Source: Peterkaempfera podocarpi
GTDB lineage: Bacteria; Actinomycetota; Actinomycetes; Streptomycetales; Streptomycetaceae
Direction of reading: 5' to 3'
Assembly (NCBI RefSeq): GCF_042466665.1
Contig: NZ_CP162102.1
Span: forward strand, 1,922,001 to 1,986,000
DNA: 64,000 nucleotides
The position numbers and the translations under genes are program-made. Position 1 is the stretch's first letter. Every line of letters starts with the position of its first letter. The notes under the pieces were generated by a model. The model did not search any database and was not told the origin of the DNA. It was given only the letters and a program-made list of their open reading frames with translations. Positions 52,537 through 62,119 of this stretch are shown here, piece after piece.

Positions 52537-54174
52537 ATGACTGCCACTCTCGTCGCCAAGGAACTCGCCGCCGGGCACGGCGACCGACCGCTGTTCTCCG
52601 GACTGGACCTGGTCGTCGCCCCCGGCGACGTGGTGGGTCTGGTCGGTGCCAACGGCGCCGGGAAATCGACGCTGCTGCGTATGCTCGCCGGGCTGGACAA
52701 GCCCGAGCAGGGCACCTTGCGGCTGAGTCCGGCCACGGCCACCGTCGGCCATCTTCCGCAGGAGCCCGAGCGGCGCCCCGGTGAGTCGGTACGGGAGTTC
52801 CTGGCCCGGCGCACCGGGGTGGCGGCGGCGCAACTGGCCCTGGACGAGGCCACCCAGGCGCTGGTGGACGCGGCGCCGGGGGCGGACGACGCCTATGCGG
52901 TGGGTCTGGAGCGGTGGCTCGACCTGGGCGGCGCGGACCTGGAGGAGCGCGCCGAGGAGGTCGCGGACTCGCTCGGTCTGAAGATCGGCCTGGAGCAGCC
53001 GATGACTTCGCTGTCCGGCGGCCAGGCGGCCCGGGCCGGCCTGGCGTCGCTGCTGCTCAGCCGGTACGACGTCTTCCTGCTGGACGAGCCCACCAACGAT
53101 CTGGACCTGGACGGGCTGCACCGGCTGGAGGCGTTTGTCACCGGACTGCGGGCCGGTGTCGTGGTGGTGAGCCATGACCGTGAGTTCCTGGCCCGTACGG
53201 TCGACCGGGTGGTGGAGCTGGACCTCGCCCAGCAGCAGGTCCGCAGTTACGGCGGCGGCTATGCGGCGTACCTGGAGGAGCGGGAGGTGGCCCGCCGCCA
53301 TGCCCGCGAGGAGTACGAGGAGTACGCGGACACCCGGGCGGGTCTTGAGGCCCGGGCCCGCACCCAGCGGTCCTGGATGGAGAAGGGCGTCAAGAACGCC
53401 CGCCGCAAGGCCTCCGACAGCGACAAGATGGGGCGCAAGTTCCGCACCGAGTCCACCGAGAAGCAGGCCGCCAAGGCCCGCCAGACCGAGCGGCTGATCG
53501 AGCGGCTTGAGGTGGTGGAGGAGCCCCGCAAGGAGTGGGAGCTGCGGATGGAGATCGCCGTGGCGCCCAGGGCCGGCGCGGTGGTGGCCACGCTGCGCGG
53601 GGCCGAGGTGCGGCGGGGCTCGTTCACGCTCGGTCCGGTGGATCTGCAGATCGACTGGGCGGACCGGGTGGCGATCACCGGTGCCAATGGCTCGGGCAAG
53701 TCCACGCTGCTGGCGGCGCTGCTGGGACGGCTGCCGCTGGACGCGGGCCAGGCGTCGCTGGGCCCCGGTGTGGTGGTGGGCGAGGTGGACCAGGCCCGGG
53801 GCCTGTTCCTGGGCGCCGAGGCGCTGCTGGACGCGTTCGGTGCGGCGGTGCCGGACACGACGCCCGCCGAGGTGCGGACCCTGCTCGCCAAGTTCGGCCT
53901 GAAGGCCCATCATGTGCTGCGCTCCGCCGCCACCCTCTCCCCCGGCGAGCGGACCCGGGCGGCGCTGGCGCTGCTTCAGGCACGCGGGGTCAATCTGCTG
54001 GTGCTGGACGAGCCGACCAACCATCTCGACCTGCCCGCGATCGAGCAGTTGGAGTCGGCGCTGGCGTCCTTCCCCGGCACGCTGCTGCTGGTGACCCATG
54101 ACCGGCGGATGCTGGACGCGGTGCACACCACCCGCCGGATCGAGGTCGCGGACGGGATCGTCGCCGAGCGCTGA
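52537..54174 (+). CDS. ABC-F family ATPase
   Basis: The 545-residue protein has two fused ABC ATPase domains and no membrane segment: Walker A GANGAGKSTLL and GANGSGKSTLL, signature SLSGGQAARAGLA and TLSPGERTRAALA, Walker B VFLLDEPTNDLD and LLVLDEPTNHLD. A charged linker (about 235-320, with EYEEYADTRAGLEARARTQ) lies between. ABC-F proteins act on the ribosome, either as housekeeping translation factors or in antibiotic resistance; the linker here is of moderate length and I cannot tell which. The second signature has Pro for the first Gly, which is often seen in this family. A leaderless start is suggested by TAGGAT. Confidence 0.93.
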   Translation: MTATLVAKELAAGHGDRPLFSGLDLVVAPGDVVGLVGANGAGKSTLLRMLAGLDKPEQGTLRLSPATATVGHLPQEPERRPGESVREFLARRTGVAAAQLALDEATQALVDAAPGADDAYAVGLERWLDLGGADLEERAEEVADSLGLKIGLEQPMTSLSGGQAARAGLASLLLSRYDVFLLDEPTNDLDLDGLHRLEAFVTGLRAGVVVVSHDREFLARTVDRVVELDLAQQQVRSYGGGYAAYLEEREVARRHAREEYEEYADTRAGLEARARTQRSWMEKGVKNARRKASDSDKMGRKFRTESTEKQAAKARQTERLIERLEVVEEPRKEWELRMEIAVAPRAGAVVATLRGAEVRRGSFTLGPVDLQIDWADRVAITGANGSGKSTLLAALLGRLPLDAGQASLGPGVVVGEVDQARGLFLGAEALLDAFGAAVPDTTPAEVRTLLAKFGLKAHHVLRSAATLSPGERTRAALALLQARGVNLLVLDEPTNHLDLPAIEQLESALASFPGTLLLVTHDRRMLDAVHTTRRIEVADGIVAER

Positions 54175-54199
54175 CGGTCCCTCAATCTCCTTGCGGCGA

Positions 54200-54233
54200 C
54201 GGGGCCCGCCCCGCCTCCGGGCAGCGGGCCCCG
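54200..54233. terminator. Bidirectional stem-loop terminator
   Basis: CGGGGCCCGC pairs perfectly with GCGGGCCCCG across a 14-nt loop in the gap between two convergent genes. Confidence 0.6.
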
Positions 54234-54252
54234 GTCTCGTCAGGCGGTGCCG

Positions 54253-55908
54253 TCAGGCGGTGGCGGCGGCCGCGGCCCGCCCTGCGGCACGTCCGGAGAA
54301 GAGGCAGCCGCCGAGGAACGTCCCCTCCAGGGAGCGGTACCCGTGCATTCCGCCGCCGCCGAAGCCCGCCGCCTCCCCCGCGGCCCACAGTCCTGGCAGC
54401 ACCTGGCCGTCGGGGCGCAGCACCCGGCCGTCCAGGTCGGTCTCCAGGCCGCCGAGGGACTTGCGGGTGAGGATGCCGAGGCGCACGGCGATCAGCGGGC
54501 CGGCCTTGGGGTCCAGCAGCCGGTGCGGGGCGGCGACCCGGATGAGCTTGTCGCCGAGGTAGTGGCGGGCCCCGCGGACGGCGGTGAGCTGCATGTCCTT
54601 GGTGAAGGTGTTGTCCAGCGCGTGGTCGCGGGCGGCGATCTCCCGGCGCAGCCCGGCCTCGTCGATCAGGTCCTGGCCGGTGACCCGGTTCATGCCGCGG
54701 ACCAGTTCGGCGACGTCCTGGGCGACCACGAAGTCGGCGCCGTGCTGCTTGAAGGCCTCCACGGGTCCCGGGGCGCCGGGCAGGGCGCGGCGCAGGACCT
54801 CGCGTATGGAACGACCGGTGAGGTCGGGGTTCTGCTCGGAGCCGGAGAGGGCGAACTCCTTCTCGATGATCTTCTGGGTGAGGACGAACCAGGTGTGGTC
54901 GTACCCCGTGGTCATGATGTGCTCAAGGGTGCCCAGGGTGTCGAAGCCCGGGAAGAGTGGCGAGGGCAGCCGCCGGCCCCGGGCGTCCAGCCAGAGCGAG
55001 GAGGGGCCGGGCAGGATGCGGATGCCGTGCCGGTACCAGATGGAGTCCCAGTTCTCGATGCCCTCGGTGTAGTGCCACATCCGGTCGCGGTTGATGTGGT
55101 TCGCCCCGGCCTGCTCGGCGATCCCCAGCATCAGGCCGTCGACATGGGCGGGCACCCCGGAGAGCATCCGGGCGGGCGGGGTGCCCAGCCGCTCGGGCCA
55201 CTGGGCACGCACCAGGTCGTGGTTGCCGCCGATGCCCCCCGAGGTGACCACCACGGCCTGGGCACGCAGCTGGAAGTCCCCGACGACCTCCCGTGAGCTG
55301 GCCGTGCCGCGCTCAGCGCCGCTCGGTGCGAGCACCTCGCCGCGGACGCCGTCGACCATGCCCCGGGTGCGGGTGAGTCCGGTGACCCGGTGCCGGAAGC
55401 GCAGCTGCACCGTGCCGCGCGCGGCGGCCTCCCGCACCCGGCGGGCGAAGGGCTCGACGACGCCGGGGCCGGTGCCCCAGACGATGTGGAAGCGCGGTAC
55501 GGAGTTGCCGTGGCCGGTGCCGGTGTAGCCGCCGCGCTCCGCCCAGCCGACGACGGGGAAGAACCGCACGCCGAGGGCGCGCAGCCAGGCGCGCTTCTCC
55601 CCGGCGGCGAAGTCCACATAGGCCTCCGCCCAGCGGCGGGGCCAGTGGTCCTCGTCGCGGTCGAAGCCGGCGCTGCCCGCCCAGTCCTGCCAGGCGAGTT
55701 CATGCGAGTCGCGGATCCGCATCCGGCGCTGCTCGGGCGAGTCCACCAGGAAGAGGCCGCCGAAGGACCAGTGGGCCTGGCCTCCGAGGGAGGCGGCCGG
55801 CTCCTGGTCGAGCACCACCACCCGGCGGCCGGCGGCGGCCAGTTCCGCGGTGGCGACCAGACCCGACAGGCCCGCTCCGATGACGATGACGTCGGCGTCC
55901 AGTTCCAT
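54253..55908 (-). CDS. FAD-binding dehydrogenase (fumarate reductase / ketosteroid dehydrogenase-like)
   Basis: The 551-residue flavoprotein has the N-terminal dinucleotide motif VIVIGAGLSGLVATAELAAAG, VVVLDQEPAASLGGQAHW, and the C-terminal FAD-contacting segment GLWAAGEAAGFGGGGMHG. This places it in the FAD-dependent oxidoreductase 2 family (fumarate reductase, 3-ketosteroid-delta-1-dehydrogenase and relatives). The substrate cannot be read from the sequence and there is no steroid gene nearby. The ATG at 55908 is the natural start for MELDADVIV. Confidence 0.92.
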   Translation of the reverse strand: MELDADVIVIGAGLSGLVATAELAAAGRRVVVLDQEPAASLGGQAHWSFGGLFLVDSPEQRRMRIRDSHELAWQDWAGSAGFDRDEDHWPRRWAEAYVDFAAGEKRAWLRALGVRFFPVVGWAERGGYTGTGHGNSVPRFHIVWGTGPGVVEPFARRVREAAARGTVQLRFRHRVTGLTRTRGMVDGVRGEVLAPSGAERGTASSREVVGDFQLRAQAVVVTSGGIGGNHDLVRAQWPERLGTPPARMLSGVPAHVDGLMLGIAEQAGANHINRDRMWHYTEGIENWDSIWYRHGIRILPGPSSLWLDARGRRLPSPLFPGFDTLGTLEHIMTTGYDHTWFVLTQKIIEKEFALSGSEQNPDLTGRSIREVLRRALPGAPGPVEAFKQHGADFVVAQDVAELVRGMNRVTGQDLIDEAGLRREIAARDHALDNTFTKDMQLTAVRGARHYLGDKLIRVAAPHRLLDPKAGPLIAVRLGILTRKSLGGLETDLDGRVLRPDGQVLPGLWAAGEAAGFGGGGMHGYRSLEGTFLGGCLFSGRAAGRAAAAATA

Positions 55909-56177
55909 GCGCTCGATTCCTCGGGGACCGGGGTGTGCGGCGCGGGCGCCGCGGTCTGCACCGCATCTTGGGCCCTGATGATCGCCGGGTCAATCCGGCC
56001 GGGCACCGGCCCACCGGGTGCGTGGCCGAGGCGGGGGGCGGGCCGGTGCGTCCGGCGGGCGGACCGGCCCGGGGTCGGGCCGGCGGACGGCGGGCCCCCT
56101 CGTGATGTACGGCAATGGGGTGGTTACCCAGCGGAGCCGGCCGGGTCAGGCGCAATCCGTTGGGGGCGGTGCTACGT

Positions 56178-56771
56178 ATGGGGGGTATGCACAGAATGGG
56201 GCTGCCACTGGAGCGCCTGCCGGACGATGCACTGCTGGCAGGGCTGATGGCCGGCGACCCGGAGGTGGCGGTGGCGTTCGTCAGGCGGTTCCAGCGTCGG
56301 GTCTTCGGGGTGGCCGTCGCCGTGGTGGGCGATGTGCAGCTGGCTGAGGACGTGGCGCAGCAGACCTTCGAGCGGGCCTGCCGGCACGCTCAGGTCTATG
56401 ACTCACGCCGCGGATCGGTACCCACCTGGCTGGCGGCGATCGCCCACAATCTGGCGATCGACATGGTGCGCGCCCGCCACTCCACCCCGGTCGACCCGGA
56501 GGATCTGATCGCCCTGCTGGACGCGGTCACCGACACCCCCGAGCGGCATGCGATCGCCGACGAGGAGTCGGCTGAGCTCCGGTCGGCTGTGGCGGAGCTG
56601 CCGAGGGAGCAGGCCAGGGCGCTGGTGATGGCCGGGATATACGGGATGACGGCACGTCAGGTGGCGGAGACCGAGGGGGTGCCGCTGGGCACCGCGAAGA
56701 CCCGGATCAGGACGGCGATGGGCAAGCTGCGGACCGCACTGGCCCCGGGGCGGGAGGTCGGCCATGGGTGA
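56178..56771 (+). CDS. ECF-type RNA polymerase sigma factor
   Basis: The 197-residue protein has sigma region 2 (about 30-95, FVRRFQRRVFGVAVAVVGD, AEDVAQQTFERACRHA, SVPTWLAAIAHNLAIDM) and region 4 (about 130-185, LPREQARALVMAGIYGMTARQVAETEGVP), with no region 3. It overlaps the anti-sigma gene by 8 nt, the usual pair layout. The start is uncertain among three in-frame ATGs (56178, 56187, 56196); 56178 has GGGGGCGG at about 9 nt. The signal sensed is unknown. Confidence 0.9.
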   Translation: MGGMHRMGLPLERLPDDALLAGLMAGDPEVAVAFVRRFQRRVFGVAVAVVGDVQLAEDVAQQTFERACRHAQVYDSRRGSVPTWLAAIAHNLAIDMVRARHSTPVDPEDLIALLDAVTDTPERHAIADEESAELRSAVAELPREQARALVMAGIYGMTARQVAETEGVPLGTAKTRIRTAMGKLRTALAPGREVGHG

Positions 56772-57456
56772 GTGCTGCGGAATGACCTGCTTCCAGCTCC
56801 ATGAGCTGGGCGCGGAGCTGTCGCTGGGGGTGCTCCCCGCCCGCGAGCGGGCGGCGGCCGTGGCCCATCTGGACCGCTGCGCCCGTTGCCGGGCGGAGGT
56901 GCACCGGCTGACCCTGGCCGGGGACGCGCTGCTCTCCCTGGTCCCCGGCGCCGAGCCGCCGGTGGGCTTTGAGGACCGGGTGATGGCGCGGCTGGGTCCC
57001 TCCCTGCGACCCGTCCAGCAGCTGCGCCGCAGGCGGCGCATGGTGCTGGCGGCCGCGGCAGCGGTGGTGGCGCTGGCGATCGGCGCGGGCGGCTGGGCGC
57101 TGGGCAGCTCCGCCGGGGAGACCGCGCGCAGCGTCGTCCCGGCGGCGGCGCAGAGCCAGCTGCGCTCCGCGCAGCTGATGGCGGACGGGCGGGTGCTGGG
57201 CCAGGTCTTCGTGCACGGCGGTTCCTCGCCGTGGCTGTTCATGTCGGTGGACGCGGACGGCGTCCCGGGTCCGGTCAGCTGCACCGTGCAGCGCAGCGAC
57301 GGCTCCACCGTGTCACTGGGGACGTTCCCGCTGCGGGACGGCTACGGCTCCTGGGGCGCCGGCTATCCTGCGGGCCCGGATGCCACGTCGATAAGGCTGC
57401 TCTCCTCCGGCGGCACCGTCCTGGCCACCGCCCACCTCCCCGGGGCGAGTGGCTGA
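56764..57456 (+). CDS. Membrane-bound zinc-type anti-sigma factor
   Basis: The 230-residue protein has an N-terminal zinc anti-sigma domain (residues 1-50; HLDRCARCRAEVHRL gives the H-x3-C-x2-C motif), one membrane helix (about 91-115) and an extracytoplasmic domain of about 115 residues of the anti-sigma-K (RskA-like) type. It should hold the ECF sigma factor of the upstream gene at the membrane until released by proteolysis. The 8-nt overlap implies equal expression. The site-2 protease at 16606-17847 could be the releasing enzyme, but they are not linked and this is only an idea. Confidence 0.88.
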   Translation: MGECCGMTCFQLHELGAELSLGVLPARERAAAVAHLDRCARCRAEVHRLTLAGDALLSLVPGAEPPVGFEDRVMARLGPSLRPVQQLRRRRRMVLAAAAAVVALAIGAGGWALGSSAGETARSVVPAAAQSQLRSAQLMADGRVLGQVFVHGGSSPWLFMSVDADGVPGPVSCTVQRSDGSTVSLGTFPLRDGYGSWGAGYPAGPDATSIRLLSSGGTVLATAHLPGASG

Positions 57457-57710
57457 CGCTGCTCCGGCAGGCCGCCCACGGGTGGCAGATCTTGCCGTCC
57501 CGGTGAGGGGACAGCAGGTCAGGAGGGGCGCCCCGGTGGCGTCCTGTGGCGCAACACGGCTGCAACGCACCTGGGGCGCGACCCTCGGTACGGTCCTGCG
57601 CAGGCGGCCCTCCCCCGGGGGCGCGGCAGGACACGGACGCCGATGTGCGGGTCTGTGCGCGGCGGGGCCTGGGATGAGCGGCCGTCGGTGGCGGTCGCCT
57701 CCCCGGCGGC

Positions 57711-58232
57711 TCAGCCCTCGACGATCCGGCTGCCCTCGAAGACGCCCAGCCGCTCGTGGAAGAGTTCGACGTTGACGCCGTTGGGGTCGCGCAGATACAG
57801 GCTGTCGTCGACGCCGCGGTCGGGGCCGAGCACGGCCACTCCGGCGGCCTCCAGCCGGCTTCGGGCCGACGCGAACTGCTCGCCGTCCACCGAGATCGCC
57901 AGGTGCTGCAGGCCGCCCAGGGTCTCCGTGAACTCCGGGTGGTCATGGCCGGGGAAGTCGAAGAAGCCCAGCAGATTGCCGTGCCCCAGGTCGAAGAAGA
58001 AGTGGCTGGAGCCGCGGTAGTCGCGGTTCTCCACCAGCTCCACCAGCGGGAAGCCCAGGACGTCCTGGTAGAAGCGGATGGTCTCCTCGACGTCGCGGCA
58101 GATGAAGGCCACATGGTGCACCCCGCGCGCGGTGGTCGCCGGCCGCTCCGCCGGCGGCTTCAGATAGCGCGCACGCAGATCGTCGCGGCGGGCGCGCACG
58201 GCCGCCAGGGCGTCACCCTCGGGCTCGGGCAT
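57711..58232 (-). CDS. VOC-family protein (glyoxalase / extradiol dioxygenase fold)
   Basis: The 173-residue protein has a 35-residue helical N-terminal extension (EGDALAAVRARRDDLRARYL) and a paired beta-alpha-beta-beta-beta VOC domain. Candidate metal ligands are the His in GVHHVAFICRDVEETIRFYQ, the His in GGLQHLAISVDG and the Glu in PNGVNVELF, as in glyoxalase-type enzymes. It could be a lyase or dioxygenase, and the substrate is not known. The ATG at 58232 has GAGGAG at 9 nt. The 254-bp gap to the convergent anti-sigma gene holds no clear hairpin. Confidence 0.88.
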   Translation of the reverse strand: MPEPEGDALAAVRARRDDLRARYLKPPAERPATTARGVHHVAFICRDVEETIRFYQDVLGFPLVELVENRDYRGSSHFFFDLGHGNLLGFFDFPGHDHPEFTETLGGLQHLAISVDGEQFASARSRLEAAGVAVLGPDRGVDDSLYLRDPNGVNVELFHERLGVFEGSRIVEG

Positions 58233-58282
58233 CGGCTGCACACTCCTCGGTTGCGGAAGCGGAACCCTCGGCACTGACCTTT

Positions 58283-58318
58283 CCCCGCCCGGGCCTGCCC
58301 CAAGCCGCCCGGACGGGG
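58283..58318 (-). terminator. Stem-loop terminator
   Basis: CCCCG-C-CCGGGC pairs with GCCCGG-A-CGGGG with one mismatch. It lies 9 nt past the stop of the gene at 58327. Confidence 0.5.
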
Positions 58319-58326
58319 CACCCGGC

Positions 58327-59076
58327 TCAGCCCGTGCACCACCACAGGATGTGCGACTTGCAGGTGGGCGACGGGTCGGGCGTCGGCGTGGGGGTGGGGC
58401 TGGGCGGTGCCTGGGTGGTGGGGTCGGCCGTGGGGGTCCTGGTCGGCCGCTGGTGGGTGGCGGTGGGGGCCGGTGCGGCGGTGCTGCCCGCCGAGGCCGA
58501 GGCGCTGCTCGACGCGGAGGCGCTGGACGAGGCCGACGCACTCGGCGACGCGGAGCCGGAGGCACTGGCCGACGGCTGCCCGCTGTGCCCCGCCCCGGGC
58601 CGGACCGCCGGCGCGTGCGGGGCACCGCTCGCCGCGCCCTTGGAGGCACCGGCCCCGGACGCGTCCGGGTCGGGGCTGTGGTCGGGGGCACCGGTGCTGT
58701 CCGGCGCTCCCGAACCTGCCTGGGTGACCAGGTCGTTGAGGGTGCCGGAGGAGAGTACGGCGGCGGTGAGCCCGGTCACCACCAGTCCGGCGGCGGCCGC
58801 GACGACCGCGCTGCGCCGTCTGCGTCTGCGCTGCCTGCGCTGGCGGCCCTTGGCGCGTCCTGCCGAACGGGCCTCGACGCGGGATCCGTGCGGTCCCGCG
58901 GACCCGGCGAGGGCCGCCGGGCCGGAGACCGGCGGCGCGGCGACGTCCTCCTCGGGGACCGCGGGCAGCGGGGCCGTGAGCAGCCGGGGGGCGGTGGGGG
59001 CGAGCTCGGTGCTGCCGCACCCCGGGCAGCTGAACGCCCCGTTGACGTGCCGCCGGCATGACGAGCAGTAGTCCAT
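58327..59076 (-). CDS. Zinc-ribbon membrane protein with Ser/Ala/Pro-rich tail
   Basis: The 249-residue product has an N-terminal zinc ribbon (Cys4/Cys7 and Cys17/Cys20: DYCSSCRRHVNGAFSCPGC), a basic stretch (about 72-88), a membrane helix (about 89-108) and an outer part of low-complexity Ser/Ala/Pro repeats ending TCKSHILWWCTG with two Cys. The topology links a cytoplasmic metal-binding head to an outer stalk. I do not recognise a family. It lies downstream of the tex gene on the same strand, with a gap of 195 bp. Confidence 0.75.
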   Translation of the reverse strand: MDYCSSCRRHVNGAFSCPGCGSTELAPTAPRLLTAPLPAVPEEDVAAPPVSGPAALAGSAGPHGSRVEARSAGRAKGRQRRQRRRRRRSAVVAAAAGLVVTGLTAAVLSSGTLNDLVTQAGSGAPDSTGAPDHSPDPDASGAGASKGAASGAPHAPAVRPGAGHSGQPSASASGSASPSASASSSASASSSASASAGSTAAPAPTATHQRPTRTPTADPTTQAPPSPTPTPTPDPSPTCKSHILWWCTG

Positions 59077-59271
59077 CCGTCTTTTCCGTAGGTCTTGCAC
59101 CGCCGGGATTGCCGGAGGTCCGCGGTCATTGGCGTGTTCACGGAGCCTAAACGCTTCTCCGGCGGAGAAAACAGATGATGCTTGTGAGACTTCTGGAAAG
59201 ATCGGACAGACAACCGTGACCTGCCCGTATGTGGATGTACGCACCCGGGCAGGCCACGGCGGGGGCAGTCG

Positions 59272-61647
59272 TCAGCGGCCGCGGCGCTCCGGACCGGCAA
59301 GGCCGGCCCGGCGCAGGGCGTCGGCCATGGCCCCGCCGCCCGACGCGGGCGCGCCGCCCGAGCCGCCCGAGCCGCCGCGCTGCTGGCGCGGCGGCCGGGG
59401 GCCTCGGCGGCCCTCGTCGCGAGCGGGTCCCCGGCCACCGCCGCCGCCCTGCTGCTGGGGCGCCGCCTCGTCCTCCAGCCGGAGGGTGAGCGAGATGCGC
59501 TTGCGCGGGACATCGACGTCCAGCACCTTGACCCGGACCACGTCGCCGGGCTTCACCACATCGCGCGGGTCCTTGACGAAGTTCTTGGACATCGCGGAGA
59601 CATGGACCAGCCCGTCCTGGTGGACGCCCACGTCGACAAAGGCGCCGAAGGCCGCGACATTGGTCACCACGCCCTCCAGCAGCATGCCCGGGAGCAGGTC
59701 GGACAGCTTGTCGACGCCCTCCTTGAAGGTGGCGGTGCGGAAGGCCGGACGCGGGTCCCGGCCGGGCTTCTCCAGCTCCCGCAGGATGTCGGTGACGGTC
59801 GGCACCCCGAAGGTGTCGTCGGCGAACTCGGTGGGCTTCAGGGTGCGCAGCACCGATCCGTTGCCGATCAGCGCCTTGAGGTCGCCGCCGGTGGAGCTGA
59901 GGATGCGGCGCACCACGGGGTAGGCCTCGGGGTGGACGCTGGAGGCGTCCAGCGGGTCGTCGCCGCCGGGGATCCGCAGAAAGCCCGCGCACTGCTCGAA
60001 GGCCTTGGGGCCCAGCCTGGCCACGTCCTTGAGGCCCTTGCGGGTCCGGAAGGGGCCGTTGGCGTCGCGGTGCAGCACGATGTTCTCGGCGAGGCCCGCA
60101 CTGATCCCCGACACCCGGGTGAGCAACGGCGCGGAGGCGGTGTTGACGTCGACGCCGACCGCGTTGACGCAGTCCTCGACCACGGCGTCCAGGGAGCGGG
60201 AGAGCTTCACCTCGGAGAGGTCGTGCTGGTACTGGCCGACGCCGATGGACTTGGGATCGATCTTCACCAGTTCGGCCAGCGGGTCCTGCAGACGGCGGGC
60301 GATGGAGACCGCGCCGCGCAGCGAGACATTGAGCTCCGGCAGCTCCTGGGAGGCGTACGCGGAGGCGGAGTACACCGAGGCACCGGCCTCGGAGACCATC
60401 ACCTTGGTCAGGCCCAGGTCGGGGTGGAGCCCGATCAGGTCCGCGGCGAGCTTGTCCGTCTCCCGGGAGGCGGTGCCGTTGCCGATGGCGACCAGGTCGA
60501 CCTTGTGGACGCGGGCGAGCCGGGCCAGGGTGGCGATGGACCCGTCCCAGCGGCGCTGCGGCTCATGGGGGTGGATGGTCTCGGTGGCCACCACCTTGCC
60601 GGTGTCGTCGACCACGGCGACCTTGACCCCGGTGCGGAAGCCCGGGTCCAGGCCCATGGTGGCGCGGGTGCCCGCGGGCGCGGCCAGCAGCAGGTCGCGC
60701 AGGTTGGCGGCGAAGACCCGGACGGCCTCCTCCTCGGCCTCCTGGCGCAGCCGGGTGCGCTGGTCGATGCCGAGGCGCACCAGGATGCGGGTACGCCACG
60801 CCCAGCGGACGGTGTCCTGCAGCCAGCGGTCGGCCGGGCGGCCCCGGTCGGCGACGCCGAACCGCTGGGCGATCCGCTGCTCGTAGCCGCTCGGCCCGGT
60901 CTGCCCGGCGGCGGGCTCCTCCTCGGGCTCCAGGACGAGGTCGAGGACCTCCTCCTTCTCGCCGCGGAACATCGCCAGGATGCGGTGCGAGGGCAGCTTG
61001 GTGAAGGGCTCGGCGAAGTCGAAGTAGTCGGCGAACTTGGCGCCGTCCTGCTCCTTGCCGTCCCGGACCCTGGCCACCAGCCGGCCGCGGCTCCACATCC
61101 GCTCGCGCAGTTCGCCGATCAGGTCGGCGTCCTCGGCGAACCGCTCCACCAGGATCGCCCTGGCGCCCTCCAGCGCGGCGGCGGTGTCGGCGACGTCCCG
61201 GGACGGGTCGGCGTAGGCCGCCGCGGCGGTCTGCGGGTCCTGTCCGGGATCGCCGAGCAGCAGCTCCGCCAGCGGCTCCAGGCCGGCCTCGCGGGCGATC
61301 TGCGCCTTGGTGCGCCGCTTGGGCTTGTACGGGAGGTAGATGTCCTCCAGGCGGGCCTTGGAGTCGGCGGCCATGATCTGCGCCCGCAGCGCATCGTCCA
61401 ACTTGCCCTGGGAGTCGACGGACTCCAGGATCGCGGCGCGGCGCTCCTCCAGCTCCCGCAGGTAGCGCAGCCGCTCCTCGAGGGTGCGCAGTTGCGCATC
61501 GTCGAGCGTGCCGGTGGCTTCCTTGCGGTAGCGGGCGATGAACGGCACGGTGGCGCCGCCGTCCAGCAGTCCGACGGCTGCGGTCACCTGCCCTTCGCGT
61601 ACACCGAGCTCTTCGGCGATCCTCTGCTCAACAGACATGGTCGTCAC
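59272..61647 (-). CDS. tex: Tex-family RNA-binding transcription accessory protein
   Basis: The 791-residue protein has the N-terminal Tex helical domain (about 1-190, with VPFIARYRKEATGTLDDAQL), a YqgF/RNase-H-like domain (about 320-450, with TMGLDPGFRTGVKVAVVD), helix-hairpin-helix repeats (about 490-560, NTASAPLLTRVSGISAGLA) and an S1 domain (about 640-715, GMLLEGVVTNVAAFGAFVDVG), followed by a Gly/Arg-rich tail of about 75 residues. Tex is a conserved nucleic-acid-binding factor linked to transcription fidelity and stress in several bacteria. I chose the GTG at 61647 (VTTMSVEQRIAEELGV) because AAGGGTGG lies about 10 nt upstream. Confidence 0.95.
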   Translation of the reverse strand: MTTMSVEQRIAEELGVREGQVTAAVGLLDGGATVPFIARYRKEATGTLDDAQLRTLEERLRYLRELEERRAAILESVDSQGKLDDALRAQIMAADSKARLEDIYLPYKPKRRTKAQIAREAGLEPLAELLLGDPGQDPQTAAAAYADPSRDVADTAAALEGARAILVERFAEDADLIGELRERMWSRGRLVARVRDGKEQDGAKFADYFDFAEPFTKLPSHRILAMFRGEKEEVLDLVLEPEEEPAAGQTGPSGYEQRIAQRFGVADRGRPADRWLQDTVRWAWRTRILVRLGIDQRTRLRQEAEEEAVRVFAANLRDLLLAAPAGTRATMGLDPGFRTGVKVAVVDDTGKVVATETIHPHEPQRRWDGSIATLARLARVHKVDLVAIGNGTASRETDKLAADLIGLHPDLGLTKVMVSEAGASVYSASAYASQELPELNVSLRGAVSIARRLQDPLAELVKIDPKSIGVGQYQHDLSEVKLSRSLDAVVEDCVNAVGVDVNTASAPLLTRVSGISAGLAENIVLHRDANGPFRTRKGLKDVARLGPKAFEQCAGFLRIPGGDDPLDASSVHPEAYPVVRRILSSTGGDLKALIGNGSVLRTLKPTEFADDTFGVPTVTDILRELEKPGRDPRPAFRTATFKEGVDKLSDLLPGMLLEGVVTNVAAFGAFVDVGVHQDGLVHVSAMSKNFVKDPRDVVKPGDVVRVKVLDVDVPRKRISLTLRLEDEAAPQQQGGGGGRGPARDEGRRGPRPPRQQRGGSGGSGGAPASGGGAMADALRRAGLAGPERRGR

Positions 61648-61703
61648 GATGGGAAACCACCCTTGGTCGCTGTGCCTCGGGTGCATTGTGGCAGGTCGGG
61701 GTG

Positions 61704-62096
61704 TCAGAGCAGGCCGAGCGACGCCAGCTCCTCGTCGGTGAGCAGCCGGGAGCGGATGAGGAAGCGCAGGCCGGTGGGGGCCTCCAGGGAGAATCCGGAG
61801 CCGCGGCCGGGGACCGTGTCGACGGTGAGATGGGTGTGGCGCCAGTAGGCGTACTGGTCGCGGGCCATCCAGAAGGGGACGGGGTCGATGCCGTCCGCCT
61901 CCAGGTCGCCGAGGTGGATGTCGCTGTCACCGGTGAGGAACTCCCCTGCGGGGTAGCACATCGGGGCGGAGCCGTCGCAGCAGCCGCCGGACTGGTGGAA
62001 CATCAGCGGCCCGTACTCGCTCTGCAGGGTGCGCAGCAGGTCGGCGGCGGCCCCGGTGAGGCCGACGCGGGGGGCCTGGCGGGAGGCCTGGGTCAT
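61704..62096 (-). CDS. DUF779-family protein
   Basis: The 130-residue protein has LLRTLQSEYGPLMFHQSGGCCDGSAPMCYP, a Cys-Cys and further Cys that suggest metal binding, then GDSDIHLGDLE and FWMARDQYAYWRHTHLT. DUF779 genes often sit next to aldehyde dehydrogenases, as here; it may be a metal-binding partner or chaperone. The ATG at 62096 has AGGAG at 6 nt. A stem-loop in the 59-bp gap to the dehydrogenase gene may lower its expression relative to that gene. Confidence 0.9.
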   Translation of the reverse strand: MTQASRQAPRVGLTGAAADLLRTLQSEYGPLMFHQSGGCCDGSAPMCYPAGEFLTGDSDIHLGDLEADGIDPVPFWMARDQYAYWRHTHLTVDTVPGRGSGFSLEAPTGLRFLIRSRLLTDEELASLGLL

Positions 62097-62119
62097 GGCG
62101 GCTCCTGGGGTGCCCGGGG

